DNA of 23,278 bases from JBFLVQ01 sp040758525 (GTDB lineage: Bacteria; Acidobacteriota; Blastocatellia; Chloracidobacteriales; JADJPF01), in the NCBI GenBank assembly GCA_040758525.1, contig JBFLVQ010000070.1, positions 1 to 23,278 of the forward strand, written 5' to 3'. Positions within the stretch are counted from its first letter, which is position 1. Each line of letters begins with the position of its first letter. The position numbers and the translations under genes were made by a program. The notes beneath the pieces are model-generated. The model was not told the DNA's origin and made no database searches. It saw only the letters and a program-made list of their open reading frames with translations. Below are positions 8,645-17,178 of this stretch, piece by piece.

Positions 8645-9094
8645 TCAATTAAATAGTGGCGGGGCTCGGCAATCGCTGAAAAAGCGACCATTAAACCGAT
8701 AAAAAATAATGTAGGCAAGCAGAATAGCATATCCCAAACTGCTAGGAGTAATAAGGGCGTTACTAATCAAAACTATTAGGAAGTATAGTTGTTGATCTTT
8801 TTTAGACTTACTTGTTGTAGATAATGACTCTAGACAAAATTTGCCATTAGTAACAGGCAATTTAGATGCAGCATCTGATTCCTGACTAAGCTCTATCGCT
8901 TGTGAAAGCTCAAATGTAGAGTGTGAAAATTGTAACCAGTTTAAGAAAGATTTAGGATAGAGAATCAGTGAGAAAACTATAAGCAGCGACAGCAAGATTT
9001 GTTGACGAGGAAGATTAATTACTGAAGCTCTCACTGAACTCATAATCAACACCGTTAAAATTATTAACCTATCAACAGAATAGCCTAACATCAT
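8645..9094 (-). CDS. Putative small membrane protein, unknown function
   Basis: About 149 aa from the first ATG of a double ATG (DMMLGYS). A TTG at 9118 would add 8 residues, but neither start has a convincing ribosome site. Hydrophobic segments lie near the N-terminus (LIILTVLIM), in the next 20-residue stretch (ILLSLLIVFSLILY), and twice near the C-terminus (LYFLIVLISNALI and AILLAYIIFYRF), with a Ser-rich polar loop between. I recognise no family. It lies upstream of secD in the same direction, 276 nt away. The hydrophobic pattern favours a real gene, but the lack of initiation signals keeps confidence low. Confidence 0.4.
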   Translation of the reverse strand: MMLGYSVDRLIILTVLIMSSVRASVINLPRQQILLSLLIVFSLILYPKSFLNWLQFSHSTFELSQAIELSQESDAASKLPVTNGKFCLESLSTTSKSKKDQQLYFLIVLISNALITPSSLGYAILLAYIIFYRFNGRFFSDCRAPPLFN

Positions 9095-9333
9095 ATCAAA
9101 ATAGTTGATTGAGGACAATGAACGTTTAGCTTAAAACCGATAGTTTGATTAATCACTCTCTATAGTAATTTTACCATTAATCTCTACGATTGGCTAAGCA
9201 ATGGTGATTTGATAATCTAGTGGACCAAATGAGGGTAAGTTACAAAAGGTCAAAACTATTACAGGGAGATGCGAAGTCAAATACATCCTGTAGAAAATAG
9301 ATTAAAAGCATTGGTAATTTTTTGCTCTTATGC

Positions 9334-12300
9334 TTATGGATGAGCAATAACGAGCAGAGTGGAAGCTCGCTTAAGAACACAATGGAGGGATAAGCGCAGG
9401 GTCTCAGGATCAAGTGCGGCAAAACTCTCATCAAGAATGATCAAGTCAGCATTTTGCAAAAGCGCACGAGCAATATAGAGACGGCTTCGCTCTCCATGGG
9501 AAAGTTGCCAACCGGTCTCACCTACCATCTGTAAAAGCCCTGCCGGCATACGGCTTAGTAGATCGCCTAGGCCAAGTTCTTGGCAGATAGTTTCGGCCTC
9601 TACCCAGTCCTGCTGGTATGGAGGCCAGCAGCGGCCCATTAGTAGATTGAAGCCAAATGTACCAGTGAGAATATGATTTTCATGAAATTGTGGCGCTGCG
9701 ACTACTACTCGTCTCCAGCCCTCAGTACCAAGTGTTTGACGATCTAGGCCCCTTACCAGCAGCAAGCCTGATTCTGGTAAGCGTAGTCCTGTGAGCAGAG
9801 AGGCAAGTGTCGATTTGCCGCCGCCAGAAGGACCTTCGAGTAAGAGGCGATCTCCAGAACGGATCTGTAGATTGCAATTATGCAATACCGGCTCACCGCG
9901 ATCTCTGTAGCGAAAGTTGAGACCGCGAGCGTCTACTACCACACGCTTGTTTTCCATACCGCCAACACTGGGCAAGAGAGCAAGTGTTGGTGAGCCAGTC
10001 ACCACTGGTCGTGCCGCAGCATGAAAGAGTGGCGCTACTTGATTCCAGGCTATCCCTGCATCAGTGAGATAGGTGAGCCCGCTTGTGAGTCTTGCTAGAG
10101 CCCTAAAACCAAATAACAGTCCACCCAGTCCCACCGCAATTCCAGCAGCACTCGCTTCGCCTGTGATAAAAGTGGGAGTAAGCGCCACTAATCCCAGAAT
10201 CACCCAACCACGCGGCATACGTATAAGCAATGCTGCTGTCCTATCCATAGCCTTGGAGACTTCCAAGTATCTCTCTAGTGCGCGGTCTTCTCCCTCATGC
10301 CAGCGTTCACGCAACTCCTGAGCAAGACGTGTCCTATGACCAACCATTCGTTCAACCAGATCGTGAGTCATTCCAAGCCGTTCCTCAGTCCAGTGTCTGC
10401 TCTGTTTGAAGTAACGTAAGCCAAGCAGTAGTGTAAGACCGACCCAAACAAGCAGAAGGAGCATATGCAACCAACTTCCAGCCCCTGCAGCCAATATTAA
10501 TGCTGCCATGATCAGTTCGATCGCTGAGACAAGCGCAAGAAAGCCGCCGCTTAGCGCTAGCGTCTCAACCACCTCTGACTCAATCACCCGTCCCAGCAAT
10601 TGACCTACACCCTGATGGCGTATCTCCTCTGGCTCCATACGCAGTGCGCCGTAAAGCAAGCGCATCTTAAGCAGTCCGCCAAAGCCTATCGTGAAGGTTC
10701 CTTGCAACCAAGTGGCGAGCAACTGGAATGGTACAATGGTGAGCAGAAGCAGTGCCCAGGCTATCAACCATCCTAATTCAAAGCGTCCCTGAAGCGCTCC
10801 CTGCCCTACCAACCACCAAGAGAGAATAATTAATAGGTACTGAATCGAGTATGCAGTTATTAAAGCGATCAGTTTGCGCACAAGCCCTGCTTGTCGTACC
10901 TGCTGCGAGAAGTTGGCACTAGGCAAGAGGCGCAGTATCCAGCAGCCCCCTATCTTCGACTGATTCAATAGCTCACCCAGAATCATCGCTCGTGCTTTAT
11001 CTAGTCGCCCTTTTGAAACACCGGCTTCTTTCAGCAATCTGTTTATATTAGGCAATAGTGGCCTTTCTAGATAATGGCAGACAGCTAGTCGGACTGTTTC
11101 AGGACGGAACTTGTGCACTATAAGGTCAGCTCCTAGCAGAGAGACTGATCGGTGATTGCTTTCCAGCAGCAAGAGGAAGCGTTGCTCTCCATTCAGAGAA
11201 AGCCGCAGTAGTGCAGGAGAAGAACTACAGATAAGCTGACCCGCTTCGGAATAATTGACTTCCATAGGCTCAGCCTCGATACTCAGCCAGTTTGCAGCCA
11301 TCTCAATCCATTTCCCAATCGCCTCATCACCCAAAATCGCCAGGCTTTCGGGTGGAATGGGAGTCTCCGCCTGTTTTGGAGTCAGGCCGCTTTTACGTGC
11401 TAGTGTCTCTATTGCTTCGCCAAGTCTAGAAACCGGCCAGGAGAACTTCTCTACAACGGCAACTTCTCCTACACTAACGCTCTTTACTTCTGAGACTACC
11501 GTGCTATTTCTCTTGATTGGACCGTGTATAGGTTCACTAGACGTCTTACCATTGGCTTCTTCTGAGGGAGATGCTGGCTCGATTATCTTAATGGATCGCT
11601 CAACCTTTTCTTTTTCACCTTCAGCTATTGCTTGAAAATCTCTGTTATTCTGCTCACTCTGTTCTGTGTGTATGGGGTGTGCCTTTGCTTCTAGTTCTCG
11701 TAACATATCGTTTACTGCTTGATCAAGCTCATTTTCACCCAAATAATCCATACACTTCACAAACCGTTCTTGCCGATCTTTATCTATCAACCTGCTGGTA
11801 TCTTCGTATAGATGGCCATTATCGAGTCTTATACGTCGCCATTCGTTACTCGCCCAGAGCCCCTCTCGCACAGCTATCTCTGCTTCTAACATCGCCTTAT
11901 AACGAGAGCCAGGCAACTCTGCAATTTGAGCTGGTGATGCATCTTCTACTATATGGCCTCCTTCTACTACCAGTACACGTTGGAACCCTTGTGTCTCTCC
12001 TACATCATGAGTAACACAGATAATCGTAGCCTCGTGCCAAAGGCTGCGAGCACGCCTGAGCAGTACCCGCCGCTGTTCCCTATCAAGACCTCTAAATGGC
12101 TCATCTAGAATAACAAGCTGTACTCCTGGCCTAAGCATTGCCCTACCTAGTCGCACTCTCTGGCCTTCACCACCAGAAACTAGTGCGCCACCCTCACCAA
12201 GTGGTGTCTGTAGACCATCAGGCAATCTTTCCAGAACACTTCGCAGCTCGGCATCTTCAATCATCTGGCCTATAGGCAGAGAGGAGTCTTGAGAAGAGCC

Positions 12301-14532
12301 ATAGCAGAGATTCTCTAAGAAAGTGCGGTTCCACAGTTGTATGGCTGGGTCTACCCAGGCGGTCTTGCGTCGCAACCATTCTAGCCGCTTTGCATCAAGA
12401 GGTTCACCATTTATTAGGACTCTACCAGTTGTGGGCCTGTACCAACCTAGCAGAATTCCTACCAGGCTCGATTTACCGGCGCCGGAAGGACCGACAATGG
12501 CTACCTGGCTGGCTGCTTCTATGGTCAGGTTTATATCTTCCAATATTGTATGTCCGGCCACTTTTATACTTACACCTTCCATAGTGACCTTAATAGCTTT
12601 GGAAGAGCAACTATCATTAAAGATGTCATCATGCTTTTGTAGATCAATTTCAACAGCATCTGCAGATGGATTCTCTTCTGGGGCTCCTAGAGGTTCCAAT
12701 AGCCTGAGAGTAGTATTACGAAAGCCAGGATATTGCTGAGCTATCAGAGCTATCTCCTGACCAAGTGCAGGAAGACCTAGAGCCCAATAAACTATCAGCA
12801 ATGCTCCCCCAGAAGCACCGTTGCGTGACAGGAAGTCATAGAAGAGCCAAATGGAGAAACTGAAACCAGCAAAGGCCATAACAGTTTGAAACAGAACCAC
12901 AGCACGCTGTAGCCCTAGACTCGCACTAGACCATTCAACTAGTAGACTTTCATGTTCTCGCCGTACAGATCTTTCTGCTCCATGCGCACGAACCACAAAG
13001 AGTCCTAGCAGAGCGTCTAGATAGAAGCGGCTAATGGCGCCGTTATGGTTACGCACTCGTAGATCTCTCTCAAGTATGAGCGGCTGCGCAATAAGTGGGA
13101 ACAGGACTGAAAGTAGTGCGATCAGAATGGCAATAGGAGCGCTGGCTGGATCTAACCATGCTATTCCAGCAGTGGTTAAGATCAGTCCAAAACAGGATCT
13201 AAGAAATGTGCCCCCCAGACTTGGCAAGAGGCGTAGCAAACGCACAGAGTGGCTACGCTGTGCCATGTCTGATATCAATCTACTCTGAAAATATCTATCT
13301 CCAAGTCGTGGTATCTTCTTGAGAAATGCTAGACGTAGGCGAGCTTCTAGATGCCGTCCTATATTGAGCAGGCCCGTGGCAATGGGAAATTCTAGGAAAA
13401 AGAGGGCAATAACAAAAAGCAGTAGTGCGCCTATGGCGCCAATGCGCTGATCTATCAGCCCTAGGTTGCGTCCAAGGTCAAAAAAGCTTCGAAACAGCAG
13501 TGCCTCAATAATTGTTCCGGCGGCTGCAACCAATAAAGCTCCTAGAAGAATAGTCGGTGCAAGTAGACCATCTGCATAAAGCATCTTGAAGAGGTCCCGA
13601 CTAGGCCGACTAGGCGGCTCTTTGAGCGCGGCAACAAGCTCCGGACAGAGTGGCACTTGTGTGTATGGTGACGCTGCTACTGTCTCTTCTACTTCTGCTT
13701 TTTCTTCGACTCTCTTCCCACGGAACCGTACAAGCACAGCGCCACGAAGCATAACCTGCTCTTTTCCATCTTCTCCAAGTGGGCCAGGCTGGACAGTCCA
13801 ATAACTCTCGGGAATGATCTGCTCTGCATTCCCATTTATTAAGAGAGCCTGTTCATAGAAAGATTTGATCGCCTGAGCTGACTGATCGCCTTGCTTCAGG
13901 CCACCAGCACAGACAATCGAGTCTACGATTCTAACTGAAGCATCAAGCACGGCGATAGGACGCCAATCCTCATCAGCTAGGGCAGTGCCAATCAGACGCT
14001 TTGCAACTTCTCCAGAGACACCTAGATTAGCAAGGCGTCTTACAAACCCATTAAGAAATTCCCCTGATCCAACCCATTTACGCCAGGCAGTAGCGGGAAT
14101 AGCGATAGTATGAATGTATACCTCATTGAGAAACTGCTTGTAGGTAGGCCAGCGTCTTCCTGTGGATGGATCCATCACCTGAATTAAATTGCCATGTCTG
14201 CGCCAGGCAACAACAAAATGTGTCAGACCATTGGGAAGACGAACTATCACAATAGCTGGTAAGGCTTCTGTTTCGGAGAGCAGCAGATGATCTGGTGGTA
14301 GCATTATCTGTTCAGCATCGAGCCCAAGTTGTACAGCTACCTCCTCTATCATATCTATAGAGGTGCCATCAATGTCTGTTTGACAAGCCTCACGTAATCG
14401 GCCATAGCTGACAGAGATACCATAACCTTTGAGTAGACAACTGAGGGATGCTGGCCCGCAATCTAGCGCAGATGTCTGCACTATTTCTGGTACTAACAAC
14501 CGTCGTCTAGCTTTGGCAGCATTGACACTCAT
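9334..14532 (-). CDS. Giant C39 peptidase with two fused ABC permease/ATPase modules (graspetide exporter)
   Basis: 1732 aa. Residues about 10-140 are a C39 leader peptidase: Q19, catalytic C25 in SALDCGPAS, H105 in THFVVAW and D121 in MDPSTG. Residues about 140-310 are an unassigned soluble segment. A first transmembrane domain (about 320-610) is followed by ATPase 1 with Walker A GPSGAGKS (681-688), signature VSGGEGQ (785-791), Walker B VILDEP and H842. Residues about 890-1200 are a charged linker plus an unassigned region. A second transmembrane domain (about 1215-1490) leads to ATPase 2 with GPSGGGKS (1567-1574), LSHGE (1677-1681), IILDES and H1731, and the chain stops one residue later. 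This matches a fusion of the two-protein NHLP/NHLM-type bacteriocin exporters into one chain. It starts 14 nt after the HlyD-like gene with AGGA just before the ATG, and the two form an export unit for the precursor upstream. Confidence 0.9.
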   Translation of the reverse strand: MSVNAAKARRRLLVPEIVQTSALDCGPASLSCLLKGYGISVSYGRLREACQTDIDGTSIDMIEEVAVQLGLDAEQIMLPPDHLLLSETEALPAIVIVRLPNGLTHFVVAWRRHGNLIQVMDPSTGRRWPTYKQFLNEVYIHTIAIPATAWRKWVGSGEFLNGFVRRLANLGVSGEVAKRLIGTALADEDWRPIAVLDASVRIVDSIVCAGGLKQGDQSAQAIKSFYEQALLINGNAEQIIPESYWTVQPGPLGEDGKEQVMLRGAVLVRFRGKRVEEKAEVEETVAASPYTQVPLCPELVAALKEPPSRPSRDLFKMLYADGLLAPTILLGALLVAAAGTIIEALLFRSFFDLGRNLGLIDQRIGAIGALLLFVIALFFLEFPIATGLLNIGRHLEARLRLAFLKKIPRLGDRYFQSRLISDMAQRSHSVRLLRLLPSLGGTFLRSCFGLILTTAGIAWLDPASAPIAILIALLSVLFPLIAQPLILERDLRVRNHNGAISRFYLDALLGLFVVRAHGAERSVRREHESLLVEWSSASLGLQRAVVLFQTVMAFAGFSFSIWLFYDFLSRNGASGGALLIVYWALGLPALGQEIALIAQQYPGFRNTTLRLLEPLGAPEENPSADAVEIDLQKHDDIFNDSCSSKAIKVTMEGVSIKVAGHTILEDINLTIEAASQVAIVGPSGAGKSSLVGILLGWYRPTTGRVLINGEPLDAKRLEWLRRKTAWVDPAIQLWNRTFLENLCYGSSQDSSLPIGQMIEDAELRSVLERLPDGLQTPLGEGGALVSGGEGQRVRLGRAMLRPGVQLVILDEPFRGLDREQRRVLLRRARSLWHEATIICVTHDVGETQGFQRVLVVEGGHIVEDASPAQIAELPGSRYKAMLEAEIAVREGLWASNEWRRIRLDNGHLYEDTSRLIDKDRQERFVKCMDYLGENELDQAVNDMLRELEAKAHPIHTEQSEQNNRDFQAIAEGEKEKVERSIKIIEPASPSEEANGKTSSEPIHGPIKRNSTVVSEVKSVSVGEVAVVEKFSWPVSRLGEAIETLARKSGLTPKQAETPIPPESLAILGDEAIGKWIEMAANWLSIEAEPMEVNYSEAGQLICSSSPALLRLSLNGEQRFLLLLESNHRSVSLLGADLIVHKFRPETVRLAVCHYLERPLLPNINRLLKEAGVSKGRLDKARAMILGELLNQSKIGGCWILRLLPSANFSQQVRQAGLVRKLIALITAYSIQYLLIILSWWLVGQGALQGRFELGWLIAWALLLLTIVPFQLLATWLQGTFTIGFGGLLKMRLLYGALRMEPEEIRHQGVGQLLGRVIESEVVETLALSGGFLALVSAIELIMAALILAAGAGSWLHMLLLLVWVGLTLLLGLRYFKQSRHWTEERLGMTHDLVERMVGHRTRLAQELRERWHEGEDRALERYLEVSKAMDRTAALLIRMPRGWVILGLVALTPTFITGEASAAGIAVGLGGLLFGFRALARLTSGLTYLTDAGIAWNQVAPLFHAAARPVVTGSPTLALLPSVGGMENKRVVVDARGLNFRYRDRGEPVLHNCNLQIRSGDRLLLEGPSGGGKSTLASLLTGLRLPESGLLLVRGLDRQTLGTEGWRRVVVAAPQFHENHILTGTFGFNLLMGRCWPPYQQDWVEAETICQELGLGDLLSRMPAGLLQMVGETGWQLSHGERSRLYIARALLQNADLIILDESFAALDPETLRLSLHCVLKRASTLLVIAHP

Positions 14533-14546
14533 TTCCTAGTCTTTTT

Positions 14547-15713
14547 CTAATTAGAAACAGTTTTATTGCTGAGGAGTTTGCCAACCATCCGTAGAACTAG
14601 GGTAGCCGGCGAAACCTGCTCAACTTCGACCTCTACTGTTCCTGGTAGTCCATGCTGAAGGCGTATTCTAGAAGGAAGATCTGGATTAATAATGAGTTCG
14701 ACCCGGACTTGCCCATCCCTAGCTTCGCTAGCAACACTTTTGACTGTCGCAGCTATGCTTCCAAATTGTGTCCAAGGAAAACCATCAAGCCGCAACCTGG
14801 CGGGCTGTCCAGGATATATTCGTCCTAAAGCGGACATGGGTGGAAAGTGGGCAACTACTTTGAGTTCGCCGAAAGGGACAACAGCGCCGAGTTTATCACC
14901 CTCTTGGACAAATGAGCCAATTCTTAACTCGGCTACCTCTCCCAGTGGCCCCTTGACAGGGGCACGAATCCGCCGCCGATCAGTTTCATATTCGATCCGC
15001 TCGATTGTTATCTGTTTGGTGTTCAAATCCGCTTTCATTTCTGTTGCATCACGGTTGAGGCGCTCTATCTGAGTCTTTCGTGCGCTATCTTTGGTTAATT
15101 GTTCCTGCTCTAGTCTATTGATAGAGATGCGCAGGGCTTGGGCAGCGGCACGCCGTTTCTGCACTTCAGTTTTGGCTCTTACAAGCTCCATTTCTGGGAT
15201 AAGACCATGAGCCTGCAAGGTAGCTAGTCGCCTAGCCTCCTCTTCGGCAAGTTGAGCGGCTGAATCTGCTTCCTGGTACTTGGATCGTGCCTCATCGAGT
15301 CCTACCTGTGCTGCCTGTCTCTCTTTACGTCCTGTCTCCTCTTCAGCCTTTATCTCGTTGTAGATCGCGTTCACTTGAGTAGAGAGACCTTTGATTCGAT
15401 CTTGCTCTTCCACTACCTGGAGTCTTTCTGCTTCGGAATCGAGTTCTACCAGCACTTCTCCAGCCTGAACATTGCGGCCAACCACCAGATTGGTCGCAAT
15501 AACACGACCAGAGATAGGCGCCTCTATAAGATGTACTGCACGTTCTACTTCTAGCCGTGCAGAACTGGCGGTCTCATATATCGCGACTCGGGCAAGTAGT
15601 GACCAAGCGATCCAGACTCCTAAAAAGAGGGTAATAAAGAACAACCCCAACGTTGAGCGCCGAAGATTGTCCCCCGCTAAATGACGCAAAGAGTGGGAAA
15701 ATGTATTCGGCAT
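14547..15713 (-). CDS. HlyD-like membrane fusion protein
   Basis: 388 aa. A single N-terminal membrane helix (about 22-42) anchors the protein in the inner membrane. Residues 60-96 form the first half of a lipoyl-like domain (IEAPISGRVIATNLVVGRNVQAGE). Residues about 97-235 are a long charged coiled-coil hairpin rich in Glu, Gln, Arg and Ala. The second lipoyl half (RRIRAPVKGPLGEVAEL) and a beta-barrel follow to the C-terminus. Such adaptors link an inner-membrane ABC exporter to an outer-membrane channel and so imply a two-membrane cell. The gene precedes the C39/ABC protein by 14 nt. An AAGGA sits only about 1 nt from the ATG, closer than usual, so initiation may be weak. No TolC-like gene is in the window. 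Confidence 0.88.
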   Translation of the reverse strand: MPNTFSHSLRHLAGDNLRRSTLGLFFITLFLGVWIAWSLLARVAIYETASSARLEVERAVHLIEAPISGRVIATNLVVGRNVQAGEVLVELDSEAERLQVVEEQDRIKGLSTQVNAIYNEIKAEEETGRKERQAAQVGLDEARSKYQEADSAAQLAEEEARRLATLQAHGLIPEMELVRAKTEVQKRRAAAQALRISINRLEQEQLTKDSARKTQIERLNRDATEMKADLNTKQITIERIEYETDRRRIRAPVKGPLGEVAELRIGSFVQEGDKLGAVVPFGELKVVAHFPPMSALGRIYPGQPARLRLDGFPWTQFGSIAATVKSVASEARDGQVRVELIINPDLPSRIRLQHGLPGTVEVEVEQVSPATLVLRMVGKLLSNKTVSN

Positions 15714-15786
15714 ATCCTTACACTTTTCATTAACTGATAGAAACTACCAGGAAGAGGCGGAAGGGAATAACCACAAAGAGGTAAAA

Positions 15787-15817
15787 AGCACAAAGAATCT
15801 TATAAATCCTTTGTGCT
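15787..15817 (-). terminator. Hairpin plus U-run after the precursor gene
   Basis: On the minus strand AGCACAAAG (from 15817) pairs perfectly with CTTTGTGCT (to 15787) around a 13-nt loop and is followed at once by TTTTTA. This is an intrinsic terminator shape, though moderate in strength. It starts 27 nt after the precursor stop and ends 74 nt before the adaptor gene. An alternative outer pairing, ACAAAGAG at 15773-15780 with CTCTTTGT at 15816-15823, competes with the terminator stem. Partial read-through would keep the exporter low and the precursor high. Confidence 0.55.
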
Positions 15818-15843
15818 CTTTGTATGACTGTTCTAACTGATAT

Positions 15844-16056
15844 TTAGCCAACTTCATCGTTGTCAGAAGGAAACTTCTGAGTTGTTACGTCTTCAGAATC
15901 AGAAGGATATTTTAAGGTGACGATGACTCCGCACCCGGCCTTTATATTAGTCCTGACTCTTAAAGAATTCTGGCCTTCTAGATAACGGGCAAAGAACGGA
16001 ACAGCTCCCTTTTCCTTCTCCTCTATTCTGTTTTCTCGAACAACATCTTCTTTCAT
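15844..16056 (-). CDS. mvdE: Microviridin-type graspetide precursor with two tandem cores
   Basis: 70 aa. The leader carries PFFARYLEGQ at 20-29, the helix bound by the microviridin ATP-grasp ligases. Two cores follow: TLKYPSDSED (47-56) and TQKFPSDNDE (59-68). Both match the T-x-K-x-P-S-D-x-[ED]-[ED] pattern, so each can form the three microviridin rings. From the family chemistry these are esters T47-D53 and S52-E55 with amide K49-D56, and T59-D65 and S64-D67 with K61-E68. A single Cys (C42) lies in AGCG ahead of core 1. No canonical double-glycine cleavage site is present; A40-G41 or C42-G43 are the nearest candidates. Five Gs (16067-16071, minus strand) about 10 nt upstream of the ATG may serve as ribosome site. 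Graspetides of this type usually inhibit serine proteases. Confidence 0.92.
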   Translation of the reverse strand: MKEDVVRENRIEEKEKGAVPFFARYLEGQNSLRVRTNIKAGCGVIVTLKYPSDSEDVTTQKFPSDNDEVG

Positions 16057-16098
16057 ACTGAAGAAACCCCCTTTTTAGCATATATTTTCAATAACTTT

Positions 16099-16104
16099 AT
16101 TATA
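16099..16104 (-). promoter_or_regulatory. -10 box of a precursor-specific promoter
   Basis: A perfect TATAAT on the minus strand sits in the AT-rich gap between mvdD and the precursor gene, about 43 nt upstream of the precursor ATG. The matching -35 region is poor (ACCGAA at 17-nt spacing), so the promoter may need an activator or rely on the -10 box. It would give a leader of roughly 35 nt. Confidence 0.4.
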
Positions 16105-16187
16105 AGTTAATAAGATTAATTTTCGGTAGCAACAAAGCCAATTTTTAACCGGTAAGTATCTCTCCTAATATATTGTTCTACTTGTAG

Positions 16188-17171
16188 TTAAGACCGTCTA
16201 TGAAGCAATCCCAAGAGGACTTCAGCGAGAGTTTTTGAGATAGGTAATCCAGGACTTTTTTCTAACCAAAAAAACTCACCTGCTGGGTTTATTTCTAAAA
16301 AGATATGACGGCCATCAGGAGTAAGGATTATGTCTATCGCCCCATAGTTAAGACCAAAATAGTCCATTAACTTGAGTAACTTTTCCTCTACCTCTGGTGG
16401 TAGCTCATAAGGCTTCCACTCATTGACCATCGCCACCCCATCCCGTCGCCAATCATCTCTGGCTCTTTCAAATGATTGTGAATCGATTGAGGCAGCAAAA
16501 ATCCTATTTCCAACTATAGTCACCCTTAATTCGAGTCTCTTCGGCACCCTCTCCTGAAATGTCATAGGGCAAAACCGCAGGCCATCGAGATCTTCTAGGT
16601 CTTGCGCGGTCAGAGGATTTGTGAAGACTACTTTCTCCATCCCATTTTCATAGATCGCGAAAGATGAAAGCATCTTAGTGATGACGCCGTTCTCGCAGGT
16701 ATTAGCAAATTCTCTCACCGCCTCCGGCGAATTAGTAATCAGAGTGCGAGGGGTTTCCAGGCCAAATTCTCGGGCTACTTGTAGCTGTAGCTGCTTGTTA
16801 TTCGCATGTTGGACACGTCTGATTTGATCTAAGTGAAACGCCTTTATGCTTGCTATAAAGCCGAGAACGGTTGTCCTAGATTCCAACAAGGAAGTATTGC
16901 GAAGATCTGGGGCTATAGTGGTTGGGATCTTTCCTGCTACATTGAGCCGCCGATACCATACAGCCGACAGATCATTTAGATCAAATTCTGCTTCTTTGTC
17001 GGCAAGGGTAAGACGTTCTCTGGTTTTGCTGTATTGCGCAATAAGACGAATCTCCGTAGGGAAACGGTCTGTATCAAAGCGAAATACCGTGCCGCCTCGC
17101 TCTTTAATAGAGTCTGTGACAAAATCTATGCTCTCATTATCGTCACTCTTGGTTATGATAAGTACCGTCAT
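16188..17171 (-). CDS. mvdD: ATP-grasp graspetide ligase MvdD (ester-forming)
   Basis: 327 aa, standard length. In microviridin biosynthesis this cytosolic enzyme (MvdD, also MdnC) binds the leader helix and uses ATP to make the two ester bonds of each core, before the amide is formed. The N-terminus, MTVLIITKSDDNESI and RFDTDRFPTE (31-40), is typical of the family. VWYRR (71-75), HANNKQLQLQVARE (122-135) and CPMTFQERVPKRLELRVTIVG (201-221) line the ATP-grasp core. GAIDIILTPDGRHIFLEINPAGEFFWLE (277-304) holds the metal- and ATP-binding residues (D284-region, E293, N295). The ATG lies 7 nt after the mvdC stop, so the two ligases are probably co-translated. The assignment as MvdD rather than MvdC rests on the overall resemblance of the N-terminus and the FFWLE C-terminal element. 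Confidence 0.92.
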   Translation of the reverse strand: MTVLIITKSDDNESIDFVTDSIKERGGTVFRFDTDRFPTEIRLIAQYSKTRERLTLADKEAEFDLNDLSAVWYRRLNVAGKIPTTIAPDLRNTSLLESRTTVLGFIASIKAFHLDQIRRVQHANNKQLQLQVAREFGLETPRTLITNSPEAVREFANTCENGVITKMLSSFAIYENGMEKVVFTNPLTAQDLEDLDGLRFCPMTFQERVPKRLELRVTIVGNRIFAASIDSQSFERARDDWRRDGVAMVNEWKPYELPPEVEEKLLKLMDYFGLNYGAIDIILTPDGRHIFLEINPAGEFFWLEKSPGLPISKTLAEVLLGLLHRRS

Positions 17172-17178
17172 CTAAATC

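Noticed and set aside
10073..14532. Several plus-strand open frames of 60-140 codons opposite the large exporter gene (for example 11255-11635, 11628-12014, 12323-12739)
   Set aside because: They lie entirely antisense to a frame with clear peptidase and ABC motifs, have no ribosome sites, and their products show no family features.
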